Assembly: GCA_937923375.1 (NCBI GenBank)
Contig: CALAJG010000161.1
Span: 1-6,300 of the forward strand
Length of the DNA stretch: 6,300 bases
Reading direction: 5' to 3'
Origin: an uncultured Leucothrix sp.
GTDB lineage: Bacteria > Pseudomonadota > Gammaproteobacteria > Thiotrichales > Thiotrichaceae
Program-made: the position numbers and the translations under genes
Shown here: piece after piece, positions 1-6,300 of the stretch
Layout of the letters: every line of letters begins with the position of its first letter
Position numbering within the stretch: position 1 is the first letter of the stretch
The notes under the pieces: generated by a model
What the model was told of the DNA's origin: nothing
What the model saw: only the letters and a program-made list of their open reading frames with translations
The model's database searches: none

Positions 1-4
1 CACT

Positions 5-463
5 ATGCGTGAATTTGAGCGATCGCTCCCGATGTCTTTGCTAAAAGCGCGTGAGGTGGTGATGAAGAAATTCATTCCTCACCTTCGCGAGTATGAGCTG
101 TCACCGCAGCAATGGCGGGTCTTGCGCATTCTGTTTGAAACGGACGGACTTGAAATGTCTGTTATATCAGAGAAGTGCTATTTACTAATGCCTAGCTTGT
201 CGCGAATTATCCAAAACCTGGAAGGTCGTCAACTCATCACGCGAAGGACGTCTGAAACAGACCAGCGTCGTTCGATCATCAGTTTGACTGAGTCGGGCGT
301 TAAGCTAGTCGAACTGATTGCCCCTCGATCTGAGGAGCGCTATGCCCACATTACTGAATCGTTTGGTTATGGAAAACTAGAGCTATTGTATGAGCTGCTT
401 GATGAGTTGGTTGTGAAGCTAGATGAGCCACAGCCTAAATCAAATAAAGCTATCAGATCCTAA
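5..463 (+). CDS. hpaR: MarR-family transcriptional regulator, HpaR-like
   Basis: This is a 152-residue winged-helix DNA-binding regulator, cytoplasmic and presumably dimeric. The N-terminus (RSLPMSLLKARE, residues 6-17), followed by LSPQQWRVLRIL (32-43), is the pattern I know from HpaR, the MarR-type repressor of homoprotocatechuate degradation. The helix-turn-helix lies at about residues 49-75, with the recognition helix near 63-73. The wing carries the MarR D-x-R-R signature (D86, R88, R89). A C-terminal helix at about 110-140 would complete the dimer interface. The length is normal for the family. The first ATG lies only four bases from the window edge, so its ribosome site cannot be judged; ATG at 32 (Met10) is an alternative, but the HpaR-like N-terminus favours the first. 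The 3' end overlaps the convergent oxidase gene by 24 bases. The family call is firm. The HpaR name reflects resemblance only, because no homoprotocatechuate genes are visible, and its effector and targets are unknown. Confidence 0.87.
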   Translation: MREFERSLPMSLLKAREVVMKKFIPHLREYELSPQQWRVLRILFETDGLEMSVISEKCYLLMPSLSRIIQNLEGRQLITRRTSETDQRRSIISLTESGVKLVELIAPRSEERYAHITESFGYGKLELLYELLDELVVKLDEPQPKSNKAIRS

Positions 464-1537
464 ACCAGCTGCCAATTTTCTGGTTAACTCGCCGGCAGCA
501 ATTGCTTTGCAGCCGCTCGCATTTTGACCACACCATAGCGGCGAAAAATCCCCGGAACCGCTTGCCTCAGCTTTTGCTCTTAGTGGCGCTGTTGCGGTCG
601 AGGCCATTGGGAAGTCAGGCACCCAATCACTCATCGGACCTAATTCACTGACGATGCGGTTAACCATACTTCGCGCCGGGCGACCAGAGAACAAATTAGT
701 TAGTGTTGTTTCCGCGGCGTGGTCACTATTGAGTGCAGCGCGATGTGGTGCACTGGTTTTTGCTTCATCGCAAAGCAGGTAGGTAGTTCCTAGTTGCACA
801 CCCGAAGCCCCAAGATTGATTGCTGCCGCAATGCCTGGGGCATCAGCAATGCCTCCAGCTGCAACGACTGGCACGCTCACCGTATTTACAATTTGCGGCA
901 ATAGAGCAAACGTACCGATTTGCGTGGAAACACTATACTTAGGCGCTCTCCCATCAACCGACTCAGTGTCCTCGCTTAAAAAGATTCCCCGGTGACCACC
1001 CGCCTCAACGCCTTGGGCTACGATTATGTCGGCACCATTAGCTTCCAACCACTGCGCTTCTTTTACAGTAGTGGCAGAAGAAAGTACCTTAGCGCCCATT
1101 GATTTAACACGATTTACCAGAGCTTTTTCCGGCAAACCAAAATGGAAGCTCACTACCGTAGGCCTGAAGCTTTCAAGCACGTCGGCTAATTCATGATTAA
1201 AAGGTGCGCGACTGGCGCCTGCTGTAATCTGACTGGCATCAATACCAAACTCTTGGTAATAAGGCGTTAACAGCCCACGCCATTTGGCTTCACGCGCTTC
1301 ATCGACCTCAGGTGTTTTGTGGCAAAAGAAATTAACGTTGTATGGCTTGTCAGTGTTCGCCTCGATGGTTTTCATTTCTTGATGCATAACATCAGCTGTC
1401 AACATCGCACATGGCAGGGAACCCAGTCCTCCGGCAGCGGACACAGCAATGGCTAATTCACTACCTTGTACTCCCGCCATCGGCGCTTGAATAATCGGTA
1501 GTTCTAACCCCAATAAAGTCTGCAGCTGTGTCTTCAT
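440..1537 (-). CDS. Nitronate monooxygenase (2-nitropropane dioxygenase family, class I)
   Basis: This encodes an FMN-dependent TIM-barrel oxidase of the nitronate monooxygenase family, cytoplasmic, expected to oxidise alkyl nitronates such as propionate 3-nitronate with O2. With the start used here it is 365 residues. The N-terminal strand LPIIQAPMAG (13-22) is typical. GVEAGGHRG (176-184) holds the expected catalytic His182, and AAGGI (226-230) and GVQLGT (246-251) are the FMN phosphate-binding loops. The C-terminal WCGQ (335-338) is also family-like. I chose ATG at 1537 because AGGA (minus strand, 1546-1543) sits five bases upstream; an in-frame ATG at 1555 would add six residues but would place this ribosome site inside the gene. 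It lies 71 bases downstream of the thioesterase on the same strand and may share its transcript. Many family members are annotated from homology only, and some are quinone reductases, so the substrate is uncertain. Confidence 0.88.
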   Translation of the reverse strand: MKTQLQTLLGLELPIIQAPMAGVQGSELAIAVSAAGGLGSLPCAMLTADVMHQEMKTIEANTDKPYNVNFFCHKTPEVDEAREAKWRGLLTPYYQEFGIDASQITAGASRAPFNHELADVLESFRPTVVSFHFGLPEKALVNRVKSMGAKVLSSATTVKEAQWLEANGADIIVAQGVEAGGHRGIFLSEDTESVDGRAPKYSVSTQIGTFALLPQIVNTVSVPVVAAGGIADAPGIAAAINLGASGVQLGTTYLLCDEAKTSAPHRAALNSDHAAETTLTNLFSGRPARSMVNRIVSELGPMSDWVPDFPMASTATAPLRAKAEASGSGDFSPLWCGQNASGCKAIAAGELTRKLAAGLGSDSFI

Positions 1538-1540
1538 AGT

Positions 1541-1546
1541 AATCCT
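1541..1546 (-). promoter_or_regulatory. Ribosome binding site that decides the oxidase start
   Basis: On the minus strand AGGATT precedes the ATG at 1537, with five bases between AGGA and the start codon. The longer in-frame start at 1555 lies upstream of this site and has no purine-rich match at a suitable distance. This supports the shorter protein. Confidence 0.55.
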
Positions 1547-1608
1547 GTTTTTCAATGTCTATCAGTAGGGCATCAGTGTATTACAACCCATAACTAATCA
1601 GGAAATAA

Positions 1609-2046
1609 TTACTCGGTCATCAGGGCATTCTGCAAAGCCGCTCTTAATGTGTCCGGAATAATTGTTGATTGGTTTGTTTCGCGATTTACAAAAACGTGAG
1701 TATAGGTTCCCCAAGCAGAGGCTTTTACTTCGTCCTCTTTGAAAACAGCCACCCCATACTCTACAGAGCTATTGCCAATACGGTTGACACGAAATGCGGC
1801 GTCGATATTGCAGGGGTGTGAGATTGGAGATAAATACTGGCAGCTTGAGGAAGCAATAAAACCAACCACTTCAGAATGGCGAATATCTAAGCCCCCTTTT
1901 AGCATTAAATACTCGTTGGCGACGGTGTCAAAAAAGCTGTAGTAATTGACGTTGTTGATATGCTGGTAAACGTCATTATCCATCCAACGGGTTGTAATCC
2001 TACTGAAGTAATAATAGTTGTCGCGCTGAGTATTAAAATCACTCAT
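1609..2046 (-). CDS. Acyl-CoA thioesterase, 4-hydroxybenzoyl-CoA thioesterase (YbgC/FadM-type) hotdog family
   Basis: This is a 145-residue single hotdog-domain protein, the usual size for the family, which hydrolyses acyl- or aroyl-CoA thioesters in the cytoplasm as a homotetramer or dimer. The N-terminal active-site segment reads TRWMDNDVYQHINNVNYY (19-36). Asp25 aligns by position with the catalytic Asp17 of Pseudomonas 4-hydroxybenzoyl-CoA thioesterase, and H-x-N-N (29-32) heads the central helix as in FadM/YbgC proteins. Later strands (about 77-90, 93-103, 108-121) complete the fold. The ATG at 2046 is supported by AGGAG on the minus strand at 2059-2055, eight bases upstream. It lies upstream of the nitronate monooxygenase gene on the same strand with no clear terminator between them, and is divergent from the MFS gene. 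The family is confident; the acyl group is unknown, and adjacency alone does not fix it. Confidence 0.85.
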   Translation of the reverse strand: MSDFNTQRDNYYYFSRITTRWMDNDVYQHINNVNYYSFFDTVANEYLMLKGGLDIRHSEVVGFIASSSCQYLSPISHPCNIDAAFRVNRIGNSSVEYGVAVFKEDEVKASAWGTYTHVFVNRETNQSTIIPDTLRAALQNALMTE

Positions 2047-2110
2047 TCAAACCGCTCCTCATAAATTTCTTTGTCAATTTTACACTTCTCCATGGTAACT
2101 ACATTACAAT
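2047..2110. promoter_or_regulatory. Divergent promoter region between thioesterase and MFS genes
   Basis: These 64 bases must hold the start signals for both directions. On the minus strand, TAAAAT (2082-2077) matches the -10 consensus at five of six positions and would give a leader of roughly 25 bases carrying the AGGAG ribosome site, but there is no good -35 box at normal spacing. On the plus strand, TTTACA (2079-2084) resembles a -35 box and TACAAT (2105-2110) a -10 box, with a long 20-base spacer; this -10 directly abuts the MFS ATG. A binding site for the nearby MarR protein could lie here, but I see no clear palindrome. Confidence 0.35.
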
Positions 2111-3349
2111 ATGATTTTGAGATCAGTGAGCCATTACGTGAAAACATTACTCTCTAGCTTGCGAAATGGCCAATGGCAGCAACCCAGCGTTCTGCTCTAT
2201 ATTATGGCTGCGGCGATGCCATTTTCATTCGGCGTCTGGTCGGCATTGATCAATAACTTTGCTATTGAATATGCTGCTTTTGACGGTGCCGATATGGGAG
2301 CACTCCAAAGCTTACGCGAAATTCCGGGCTTTCTGTCTTTTGCCGTCGTGTTTTTATTATTCTTGTTTCGCGAACAAACCCTAGCCGTTCTCTCACTGCT
2401 GATTATGGGCTTTGGCGTGGTTATTACTGGCTTCCTGCCTAGCTTTTGGGGACTATGTTTTACGACGTTGTTAATGTCGATTGGTTTTCACTACTTTGAA
2501 GCGGTCAACCAGTCATTGCAGCTGCAATGGCTATCCAAGTCTGAAGCGCCAAAAATGCTGGGAAGAATGATCGCTGTAGGGTCTTTTTCATCCGTATTCG
2601 CCTACAGCATGGTGTATCTAACCTTAGAATATTCTGGAATGTCGATGATCACGGTCTATATGATCGGCGGCGGCGTCACCATGCTGCTAGCATTAATTGC
2701 CTGGACAATGTTCCCCCATTACCCTGCTAAGGTTGAGCAAAATAAAACGATAGTGCTAAGAAAACGCTACTGGCTTTACTATCTTTTAGAGTTTATGAGT
2801 GGCTCAAGACGCCAGATATTTGTGGTGTTTGCAGGCTTTCTAATGGTAGAAAAGTTTGGCTTTACTGCCTCTGAAATCGCCCTAATGTTTTTAGCCAATA
2901 TGGTGGCAAATATTTTCATTGCCCCTCAGATTGGAAAGATGATTGGCGCTATCGGGGAACGCTCCACACTTTCTATTGAGTATGTGGGATTGGTACTGGT
3001 GTTTATTGGTTATGCTTTAGTGGAGTCAGCGGCTTGGGCTGTCGCGCTCTATATTTTGGACCATCTGTTTTTTGCAATGGCTATTGCTAAGAAAACCTAC
3101 TTCCAGAAAATCGCAGATCCCGCCGACATTGCACCTACCGCTGGCGTATCATTTACTATCAGCCACATCGCTGCTGTGGTTGTTCCCATTGGCTTTGGTT
3201 TAATCTGGCTACAATCTCCAGCTGCGGTGTTTTATGCAGGTGCAGCAATGGCGGCGGTGTCATTGATATTGGCCAGAATGGTACCAGAGAACCCAATGGA
3301 AGGTAGCGAAACGACGCTAACTAAGACAGCAATACCTGCTACCTCTTAG
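2111..3349 (+). CDS. Major facilitator superfamily (MFS) transporter
   Basis: This is a 412-residue inner-membrane protein with about twelve hydrophobic segments, near residues 27-50, 71-87, 90-110, 112-128, 152-171, 178-201, 232-247, 254-274, 288-304, 307-326, 345-366 and 370-390. A charged loop (203-220) separates the two six-helix halves, as in MFS carriers. The segment ADPADIAPTAGVSFTISHIA (335-354) is a conserved-looking stretch that I associate with an uncharacterised MFS subfamily. The first ATG has no good Shine-Dalgarno sequence upstream. In-frame TTG (2117), GTG (2126) and GTG (2138) are alternatives, all before the first membrane segment. The substrate cannot be read from sequence. 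It is divergent from the thioesterase-oxidase pair, so it might move a related compound, but this is inference. A weak hairpin follows the stop. Confidence 0.8.
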   Translation: MILRSVSHYVKTLLSSLRNGQWQQPSVLLYIMAAAMPFSFGVWSALINNFAIEYAAFDGADMGALQSLREIPGFLSFAVVFLLFLFREQTLAVLSLLIMGFGVVITGFLPSFWGLCFTTLLMSIGFHYFEAVNQSLQLQWLSKSEAPKMLGRMIAVGSFSSVFAYSMVYLTLEYSGMSMITVYMIGGGVTMLLALIAWTMFPHYPAKVEQNKTIVLRKRYWLYYLLEFMSGSRRQIFVVFAGFLMVEKFGFTASEIALMFLANMVANIFIAPQIGKMIGAIGERSTLSIEYVGLVLVFIGYALVESAAWAVALYILDHLFFAMAIAKKTYFQKIADPADIAPTAGVSFTISHIAAVVVPIGFGLIWLQSPAAVFYAGAAMAAVSLILARMVPENPMEGSETTLTKTAIPATS

Positions 3350-3391
3350 TACGTCTGGCGTAATTTTCTTAAAGCCACTTTTACAAATCCT

Positions 3392-3416
3392 GAGCTTTAG
3401 AATTAAGCTTTTGTTT
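3392..3416 (+). terminator. Weak intrinsic-terminator candidate after the MFS gene
   Basis: AGCTT (3393-3397) and AAGCT (3405-3409) can form a 5-bp stem around a 7-base loop, followed by a T-rich run broken by one G (3409-3416). The stem is short and AT-rich, so termination may be partial. It is placed where the MFS transcript should end, before the icd promoter. Confidence 0.3.
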
Positions 3417-3437
3417 CTCTGAGGCCTATTTATTCTG

Positions 3438-3464
3438 TTGTGAGTACTCCTATGTAGATATAAT
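3438..3464 (+). promoter_or_regulatory. Probable sigma-70 promoter for icd
   Basis: TATAAT at 3459-3464 is a perfect -10 box. The -35 is weaker: TTGTGA (3438-3443) matches four of six bases but with a short 15-base spacer, so an activator or a poor -35 is possible. Transcription would begin near 3471, giving a leader of about 37 bases that includes the GAGG-A ribosome site at 3497-3501 before the ATG at 3508. This suggests icd is transcribed alone. Confidence 0.5.
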
Positions 3465-3507
3465 GAGCGTTGATATTCCGTCAAACCGCTATTTATGAGG
3501 AAACGCA

Positions 3508-5739
3508 ATGAGTACACAGTCCAAAATTATTTATACACTGACCGACGAGGCGCCGCTACTTGCCACGCACTCATTGCTACCCATCATCCGCACATTTACA
3601 AGTGCCGCCAATATTGAGGTAGAAACCAGCGATATCTCTGTTGCTGCACGAATACTTGCTGAGTTTCCTGAGCACCTGACAGATGATCAAAAGATTCCGG
3701 ACAATCTGGGAGAACTAGGCAGGCTTACTCAACACCCCACAACCAATATCATCAAGTTACCGAACATCAGTGCATCGATCAATCAGTTGACGGCAGCGAT
3801 AAAAGAATTACAAAGCAAGGGGTATGCTATTCCAGATTACCCTGAAGACCCGCAGTCTGATGATGAAATCAAATTAGCCGCTAGATTCTCCAAAGCATTA
3901 GGTAGTGCGGTCAACCCCGTGCTGCGTGAAGGTAATTCGGATCGGCGCGCTCCGCCAGCGGTTAAGCGTTATGCCAAGAAAAATCCGCACTCTATGGGTA
4001 AATGGAGCCCTGCATCACGCACTCATGTTGCGCACATGAAAGCAGGGGATTTCTACTCCAGCGAAAAATGCCTCACCATGGACAAGGCCTGCACCGTAAG
4101 CATGGACTTGCTGACACCTGATGGAAAAGTCACGGTATTGAAAGACAAAACCACACTGCTTGAAGGTGAAATCATCGACAGTATGTTTATGAGCAAAAAC
4201 GCGCTGTGTGATTACCTTGAGGCCGAGTTAAACGACGCTAAAGAAACCGGCGTCATGTTCTCACTGCATATGAAAGCTACCATGATGAAGGTTTCGCATC
4301 CTATCGTATTTGGCCATGCGGTTCGTGTGTTTTACAAAGACCTGTTTGAAAAATACGGTGATCTGTTTGAGAAGTTAGGCGTTAATCCTAACAATGGCAT
4401 TAGCAGCGTTTACGAGAAAATTACCAGCTTACCTTCGTCGTTCCGTGAAGAAATAGAACACGATATTCACGCTTGTTATGAAGGCCGTCCTGAGCTTGCC
4501 ATGGTTGACTCTGCTAAAGGCATCTCCAACTTACACGCCCCTAACGATGTGATCGTTGATGCATCGATGCCTGCGATGATTAGAAATGGCGGCAAAATGT
4601 GGGGGCCTGATGGCAAAGCTAAAGATACCAAAGCGGCTATTCCCGAAAGTACCTTCGCTCGCATTTATCAGGAAGTAATCAACTTCTGTAAAACCAATGG
4701 TGCATTTGACCCTACCACTATGGGTACAGTGCCGAATGTCGGTTTGATGGCACAGAAAGCCGAGGAATATGGTTCACACGATAAAACCTTCGAAATCCCT
4801 GCTGATGGTATTGCCCGCATTGTTGATGATGAAGGCAATGTTCTAATCGAACAAAACGTAGAGCAGGGTGATATCTGGAGAATGTGCCAAACTAAAGATG
4901 CACCGATTCGTGACTGGGTGAAGCTTGCTGTAACCCGCGCAAAGCAGGCTGGTATTCCTACCATTTTCTGGCTTGATGAGTACCGTCCACACGATGCTGA
5001 ATTAATCAAAAAAGTGAATTTGTACCTTCAAGATCACGATCTGACTGGCGCTGACATCGAAATCATGTCGCCACTGCGCGCGATGCGCTTCTCACTCGAA
5101 CGAATTCTTCGCGGTAAAGACACTATCTCTGTCACCGGTAACATTTTACGTGATTACCTGACTGACCTATTCCCAATTTTGGAGCTTGGTACCAGCGCGA
5201 AAATGTTGTCAATCGTGCCGCTAATGGCGGGTGGTGGCTTATTTGAAACCGGCGCTGGTGGCTCTGCACCCAAGCACGTTCAGCAGCTCATCGAAGAAAA
5301 CCATCTGCGCTGGGACTCTCTGGGCGAGTTTCTCGCTTTGGCGGTTTCACTGGAAGATGTCAGCATTAAAGCTGGTAATAATCGCGCAAAAATTCTTGCC
5401 ACAACGTTGGATGAAGCCACGGGTAAGTTGTTAGAAAATAATAAGTCGCCTTCGCGTAAAACCGGAGAGCTCGACAATCGGGGCAGTCATTTCTATCTGG
5501 CCATGTACTGGGCCGAAGCATTGGCAGCGCAAACAGAGGATACCGAGTTTGCTGCTAAGTTTGCAGAACTGGCTAAAACCTTGTCCGCAAACGAGCAGAA
5601 AATTGTCGATGAATTAAATGCTGTGCAGGGACAATCTGTAGATATTGGCGGTTATTATATGTCAGACGCTGCTTTGACCACAGCAGTTATGTGTCCGAGT
5701 GAAACCTTTAACACTGCTTTAGCTGCTACGCAGGCATAA
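3508..5739 (+). CDS. icd: NADP-dependent isocitrate dehydrogenase, monomeric type
   Basis: This enzyme converts isocitrate to 2-oxoglutarate plus CO2, reducing NADP+ (EC 1.1.1.42), in the TCA cycle in the cytoplasm. At 743 residues it matches the roughly 740-residue monomeric class rather than the ~415-residue dimeric Icd. Residues known from the Azotobacter vinelandii enzyme all appear one position later: substrate-binding S133, N136, R140, R146, K256, Y421 and R548; metal-binding D351, D549 and D553; and NADP-binding H590, R601 and R650. Diagnostic stretches include NPVLREGNSDRR (136-147) and GAGGSAPKH (582-590). The ATG at 3508 is preceded by GAGGAA at 3497-3502. The gene has its own -10 box, ends in two in-frame TAA codons (5737-5742) and is followed by a strong hairpin. 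Nothing is truncated or missing, and it shows no sign of transfer. Confidence 0.98.
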   Translation: MSTQSKIIYTLTDEAPLLATHSLLPIIRTFTSAANIEVETSDISVAARILAEFPEHLTDDQKIPDNLGELGRLTQHPTTNIIKLPNISASINQLTAAIKELQSKGYAIPDYPEDPQSDDEIKLAARFSKALGSAVNPVLREGNSDRRAPPAVKRYAKKNPHSMGKWSPASRTHVAHMKAGDFYSSEKCLTMDKACTVSMDLLTPDGKVTVLKDKTTLLEGEIIDSMFMSKNALCDYLEAELNDAKETGVMFSLHMKATMMKVSHPIVFGHAVRVFYKDLFEKYGDLFEKLGVNPNNGISSVYEKITSLPSSFREEIEHDIHACYEGRPELAMVDSAKGISNLHAPNDVIVDASMPAMIRNGGKMWGPDGKAKDTKAAIPESTFARIYQEVINFCKTNGAFDPTTMGTVPNVGLMAQKAEEYGSHDKTFEIPADGIARIVDDEGNVLIEQNVEQGDIWRMCQTKDAPIRDWVKLAVTRAKQAGIPTIFWLDEYRPHDAELIKKVNLYLQDHDLTGADIEIMSPLRAMRFSLERILRGKDTISVTGNILRDYLTDLFPILELGTSAKMLSIVPLMAGGGLFETGAGGSAPKHVQQLIEENHLRWDSLGEFLALAVSLEDVSIKAGNNRAKILATTLDEATGKLLENNKSPSRKTGELDNRGSHFYLAMYWAEALAAQTEDTEFAAKFAELAKTLSANEQKIVDELNAVQGQSVDIGGYYMSDAALTTAVMCPSETFNTALAATQA

Positions 5740-5747
5740 TAATTCAT

Positions 5748-5785
5748 GGACGGTAAGTCTGCTTGATTCATTAGGCTTACTGTCC
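5748..5785 (+). terminator. Strong 3' hairpin downstream of icd
   Basis: Bases 5748-5760 pair with 5773-5785 to form a 13-bp stem with two G-U wobbles and a 12-base loop. It begins nine bases after the first stop codon. What follows is CTATATATC rather than a run of T, so it is not a textbook rho-independent terminator in this direction. It may terminate with reduced efficiency or protect the 3' end of the icd mRNA. The stem is clear; its role is inferred. Confidence 0.55.
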
Positions 5786-5814
5786 CTATATATCATCATT
5801 AAATAGACCGTTAT

Positions 5815-5845
5815 TTGACCTAATGGGTTATTTAATACACATAAT
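5815..5845 (+). promoter_or_regulatory. Possible promoter for the downstream lipoprotein gene
   Basis: TTGACC (5815-5820) and CATAAT (5840-5845) each match five of six consensus bases but are 19 bases apart, longer than ideal. Use of this site would give a leader of about 155 bases before the lipoprotein ATG. I see no better pair closer to the gene. The -10 lies in the loop and arm of an 8-bp inverted repeat. Confidence 0.25.
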
Positions 5846-5852
5846 ATTAAAT
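5830..5852. repeat. AT-only inverted repeat, 8-bp arms
   Basis: ATTTAATA (5830-5837) is the exact reverse complement of TATTAAAT (5845-5852), with a 7-base spacer CACATAA. It overlaps the candidate -10 box and could be an operator. In sequence this AT-rich a chance match is quite possible. Confidence 0.35.
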
Positions 5853-5888
5853 TAGTCATGCTTATTTAGGATTTTAATCTATGATTAT

Positions 5889-5918
5889 GTCAACGCAATA
5901 AGACAAATTCGCGTTAAC
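5889..5918. repeat. Imperfect inverted repeat in the lipoprotein leader
   Basis: GTCAACGC (5889-5896) pairs with GCGTTAAC (5911-5918) at seven of eight positions around a 14-base loop. It lies in the long spacer before the lipoprotein gene, as a weak hairpin or protein-binding site. Apart from these elements I see no gene in the 267 bases from 5740 to 6006. Confidence 0.25.
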
Positions 5919-6006
5919 TTTACGACCATATCAAAAATTATACCCCCTTGGTTATGCTCAATACTAAAAATGATCCAAGTAACGTTTACTGAAAGGATGC
6001 CTAAAT

Positions 6007-6300
6007 ATGTATAAGAAAACTAACCTCTCCATCGCCAGCACTTTGATGATCGGTTTATTTATTACCGGCTGTAGCCAACAACCAATAGACCTTCAACCTG
6101 CCCCGGCGCTCAGAACTGCAGCTATTGATGCCCAGATACAAAATGTTGTAACACCTGAGGTTGCTCCAACACCGACTCCTCCAAAGGTTTATCCTCAACC
6201 AAGACCTCCAAAAAGAATGGTCAAACCAATACAGAGGATGCCGAAGCCAATACAGCGACCAAGAATGATTAAGCCTGTGCAGCGAATGATGTCCAAACCC
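6007..6300 (+). CDS. Proline-rich, repeat-bearing lipoprotein (partial, runs off the window)
   Basis: Only the first 98 codons are visible and the frame is open to the edge. Residues 1-22 form a lipoprotein signal peptide: basic MYKK, a hydrophobic core (about 7-20) and the lipobox ITGC with lipidated Cys22. Ser at +2, not Asp, predicts release to the outer membrane by the Lol system. Residues 26-68 are proline- and alanine-rich with few charges early on (PTPTPPK, 54-60), probably an extended linker. From Arg70 a basic repeat begins: RMVKPIQ (70-76), RMPKPIQ (77-83), an RP insertion, RMIKPVQ (86-92), then RMMSKP at the edge. The ATG is supported by AAGGA at 5993-5997, nine bases upstream. I do not recognise the family. 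It may act as a periplasmic tether or surface protein binding an acidic polymer, but that is speculation, and the main domain may lie beyond the window. Confidence 0.8.
   Translation, partial: MYKKTNLSIASTLMIGLFITGCSQQPIDLQPAPALRTAAIDAQIQNVVTPEVAPTPTPPKVYPQPRPPKRMVKPIQRMPKPIQRPRMIKPVQRMMSKP
6214..6300 (+). repeat. In-frame 21-base degenerate repeat encoding R-M-x-K-P-[I/V]-Q
   Basis: Units lie at 6214-6234, 6235-6255 and 6262-6282, with a partial fourth at 6283-6300 cut by the window end; a six-base R-P insertion separates units two and three. The units agree better at protein than at codon level (Arg is AGA or AGG or CGA, Lys is AAA or AAG), so the repeat is either old or kept by selection on the protein. 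Confidence 0.65.

Noticed and set aside
1739..1942. Plus-strand open frame inside the thioesterase gene
   Set aside because: It is antisense to a gene with clear hotdog motifs, has no ribosome site and encodes nothing recognisable.
3317..3517. Minus-strand open frame across the MFS-icd spacer
   Set aside because: It overlaps the MFS 3' end, the icd promoter and the icd start, and its product has no recognisable features.
4476..5009. Two minus-strand open frames inside icd
   Set aside because: Both are antisense shadows of a long, fully conserved enzyme; their codons follow from constraint on the other strand.
5231..5477. Short open frames on both strands inside the icd 3' part
   Set aside because: They lie over the NADP-binding region of icd and have no separate start signals.
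5881..5901. Six-codon frame starting ATG-ATT-ATG in the lipoprotein leader
   Set aside because: It is too short and has no convincing ribosome site or attenuator-type codon run, so a leader peptide cannot be supported.
1..6300. A new defence system, mobile element or biosynthetic cluster
   Set aside because: No transposase, integrase, nuclease, direct repeats or cluster-type enzymes are visible; all complete genes belong to well-known families.

Overview
The window looks like an ordinary stretch of chromosome from a gammaproteobacterium, probably a marine or environmental one. This rests on three things: a monomeric NADP-isocitrate dehydrogenase very close in residue layout to the Azotobacter enzyme, a MarR regulator of the HpaR type, and moderate base composition with AT-rich spacers. 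I cannot assign a genus. I see no insertion sequence, phage gene, CRISPR array, tRNA or rRNA.

Region 1 (5-2046) holds three genes around small-molecule or CoA metabolism. A MarR/HpaR-like repressor on the plus strand ends tail-to-tail with, and overlaps by 24 bases, a minus-strand class I nitronate monooxygenase. Upstream of the oxidase on the same strand, 71 bases away, lies a hotdog-fold acyl-CoA thioesterase of the 4HBT/YbgC/FadM type. The two minus-strand genes are probably co-transcribed from the spacer at 2047-2110.

Region 2 (2047-3507) starts with that 64-base divergent spacer, then a 12-segment MFS transporter on the plus strand. A weak terminator-like hairpin follows it, and then a promoter with a perfect TATAAT box for the next gene.

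Region 3 (3508-5785) is the isocitrate dehydrogenase gene icd (743 aa). The known substrate, metal and NADP residues are all present, at Azotobacter numbering plus one. It ends in tandem TAA stops and a 13-bp hairpin that lacks a good U-tract.

Region 4 (5786-6300) is an AT-rich spacer with several small inverted repeats. It is followed by the start of a lipoprotein gene that runs off the window. After its lipobox the protein becomes proline-rich and then enters a basic repeat of the form R-M-x-K-P-[I/V]-Q.

The genes do not form one obvious pathway. The repressor, oxidase, thioesterase and transporter could be a small catabolic or detoxification group, but that is inference. icd is a housekeeping TCA-cycle gene with its own promoter. 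The least explained item is the repeat-bearing lipoprotein at the right edge.
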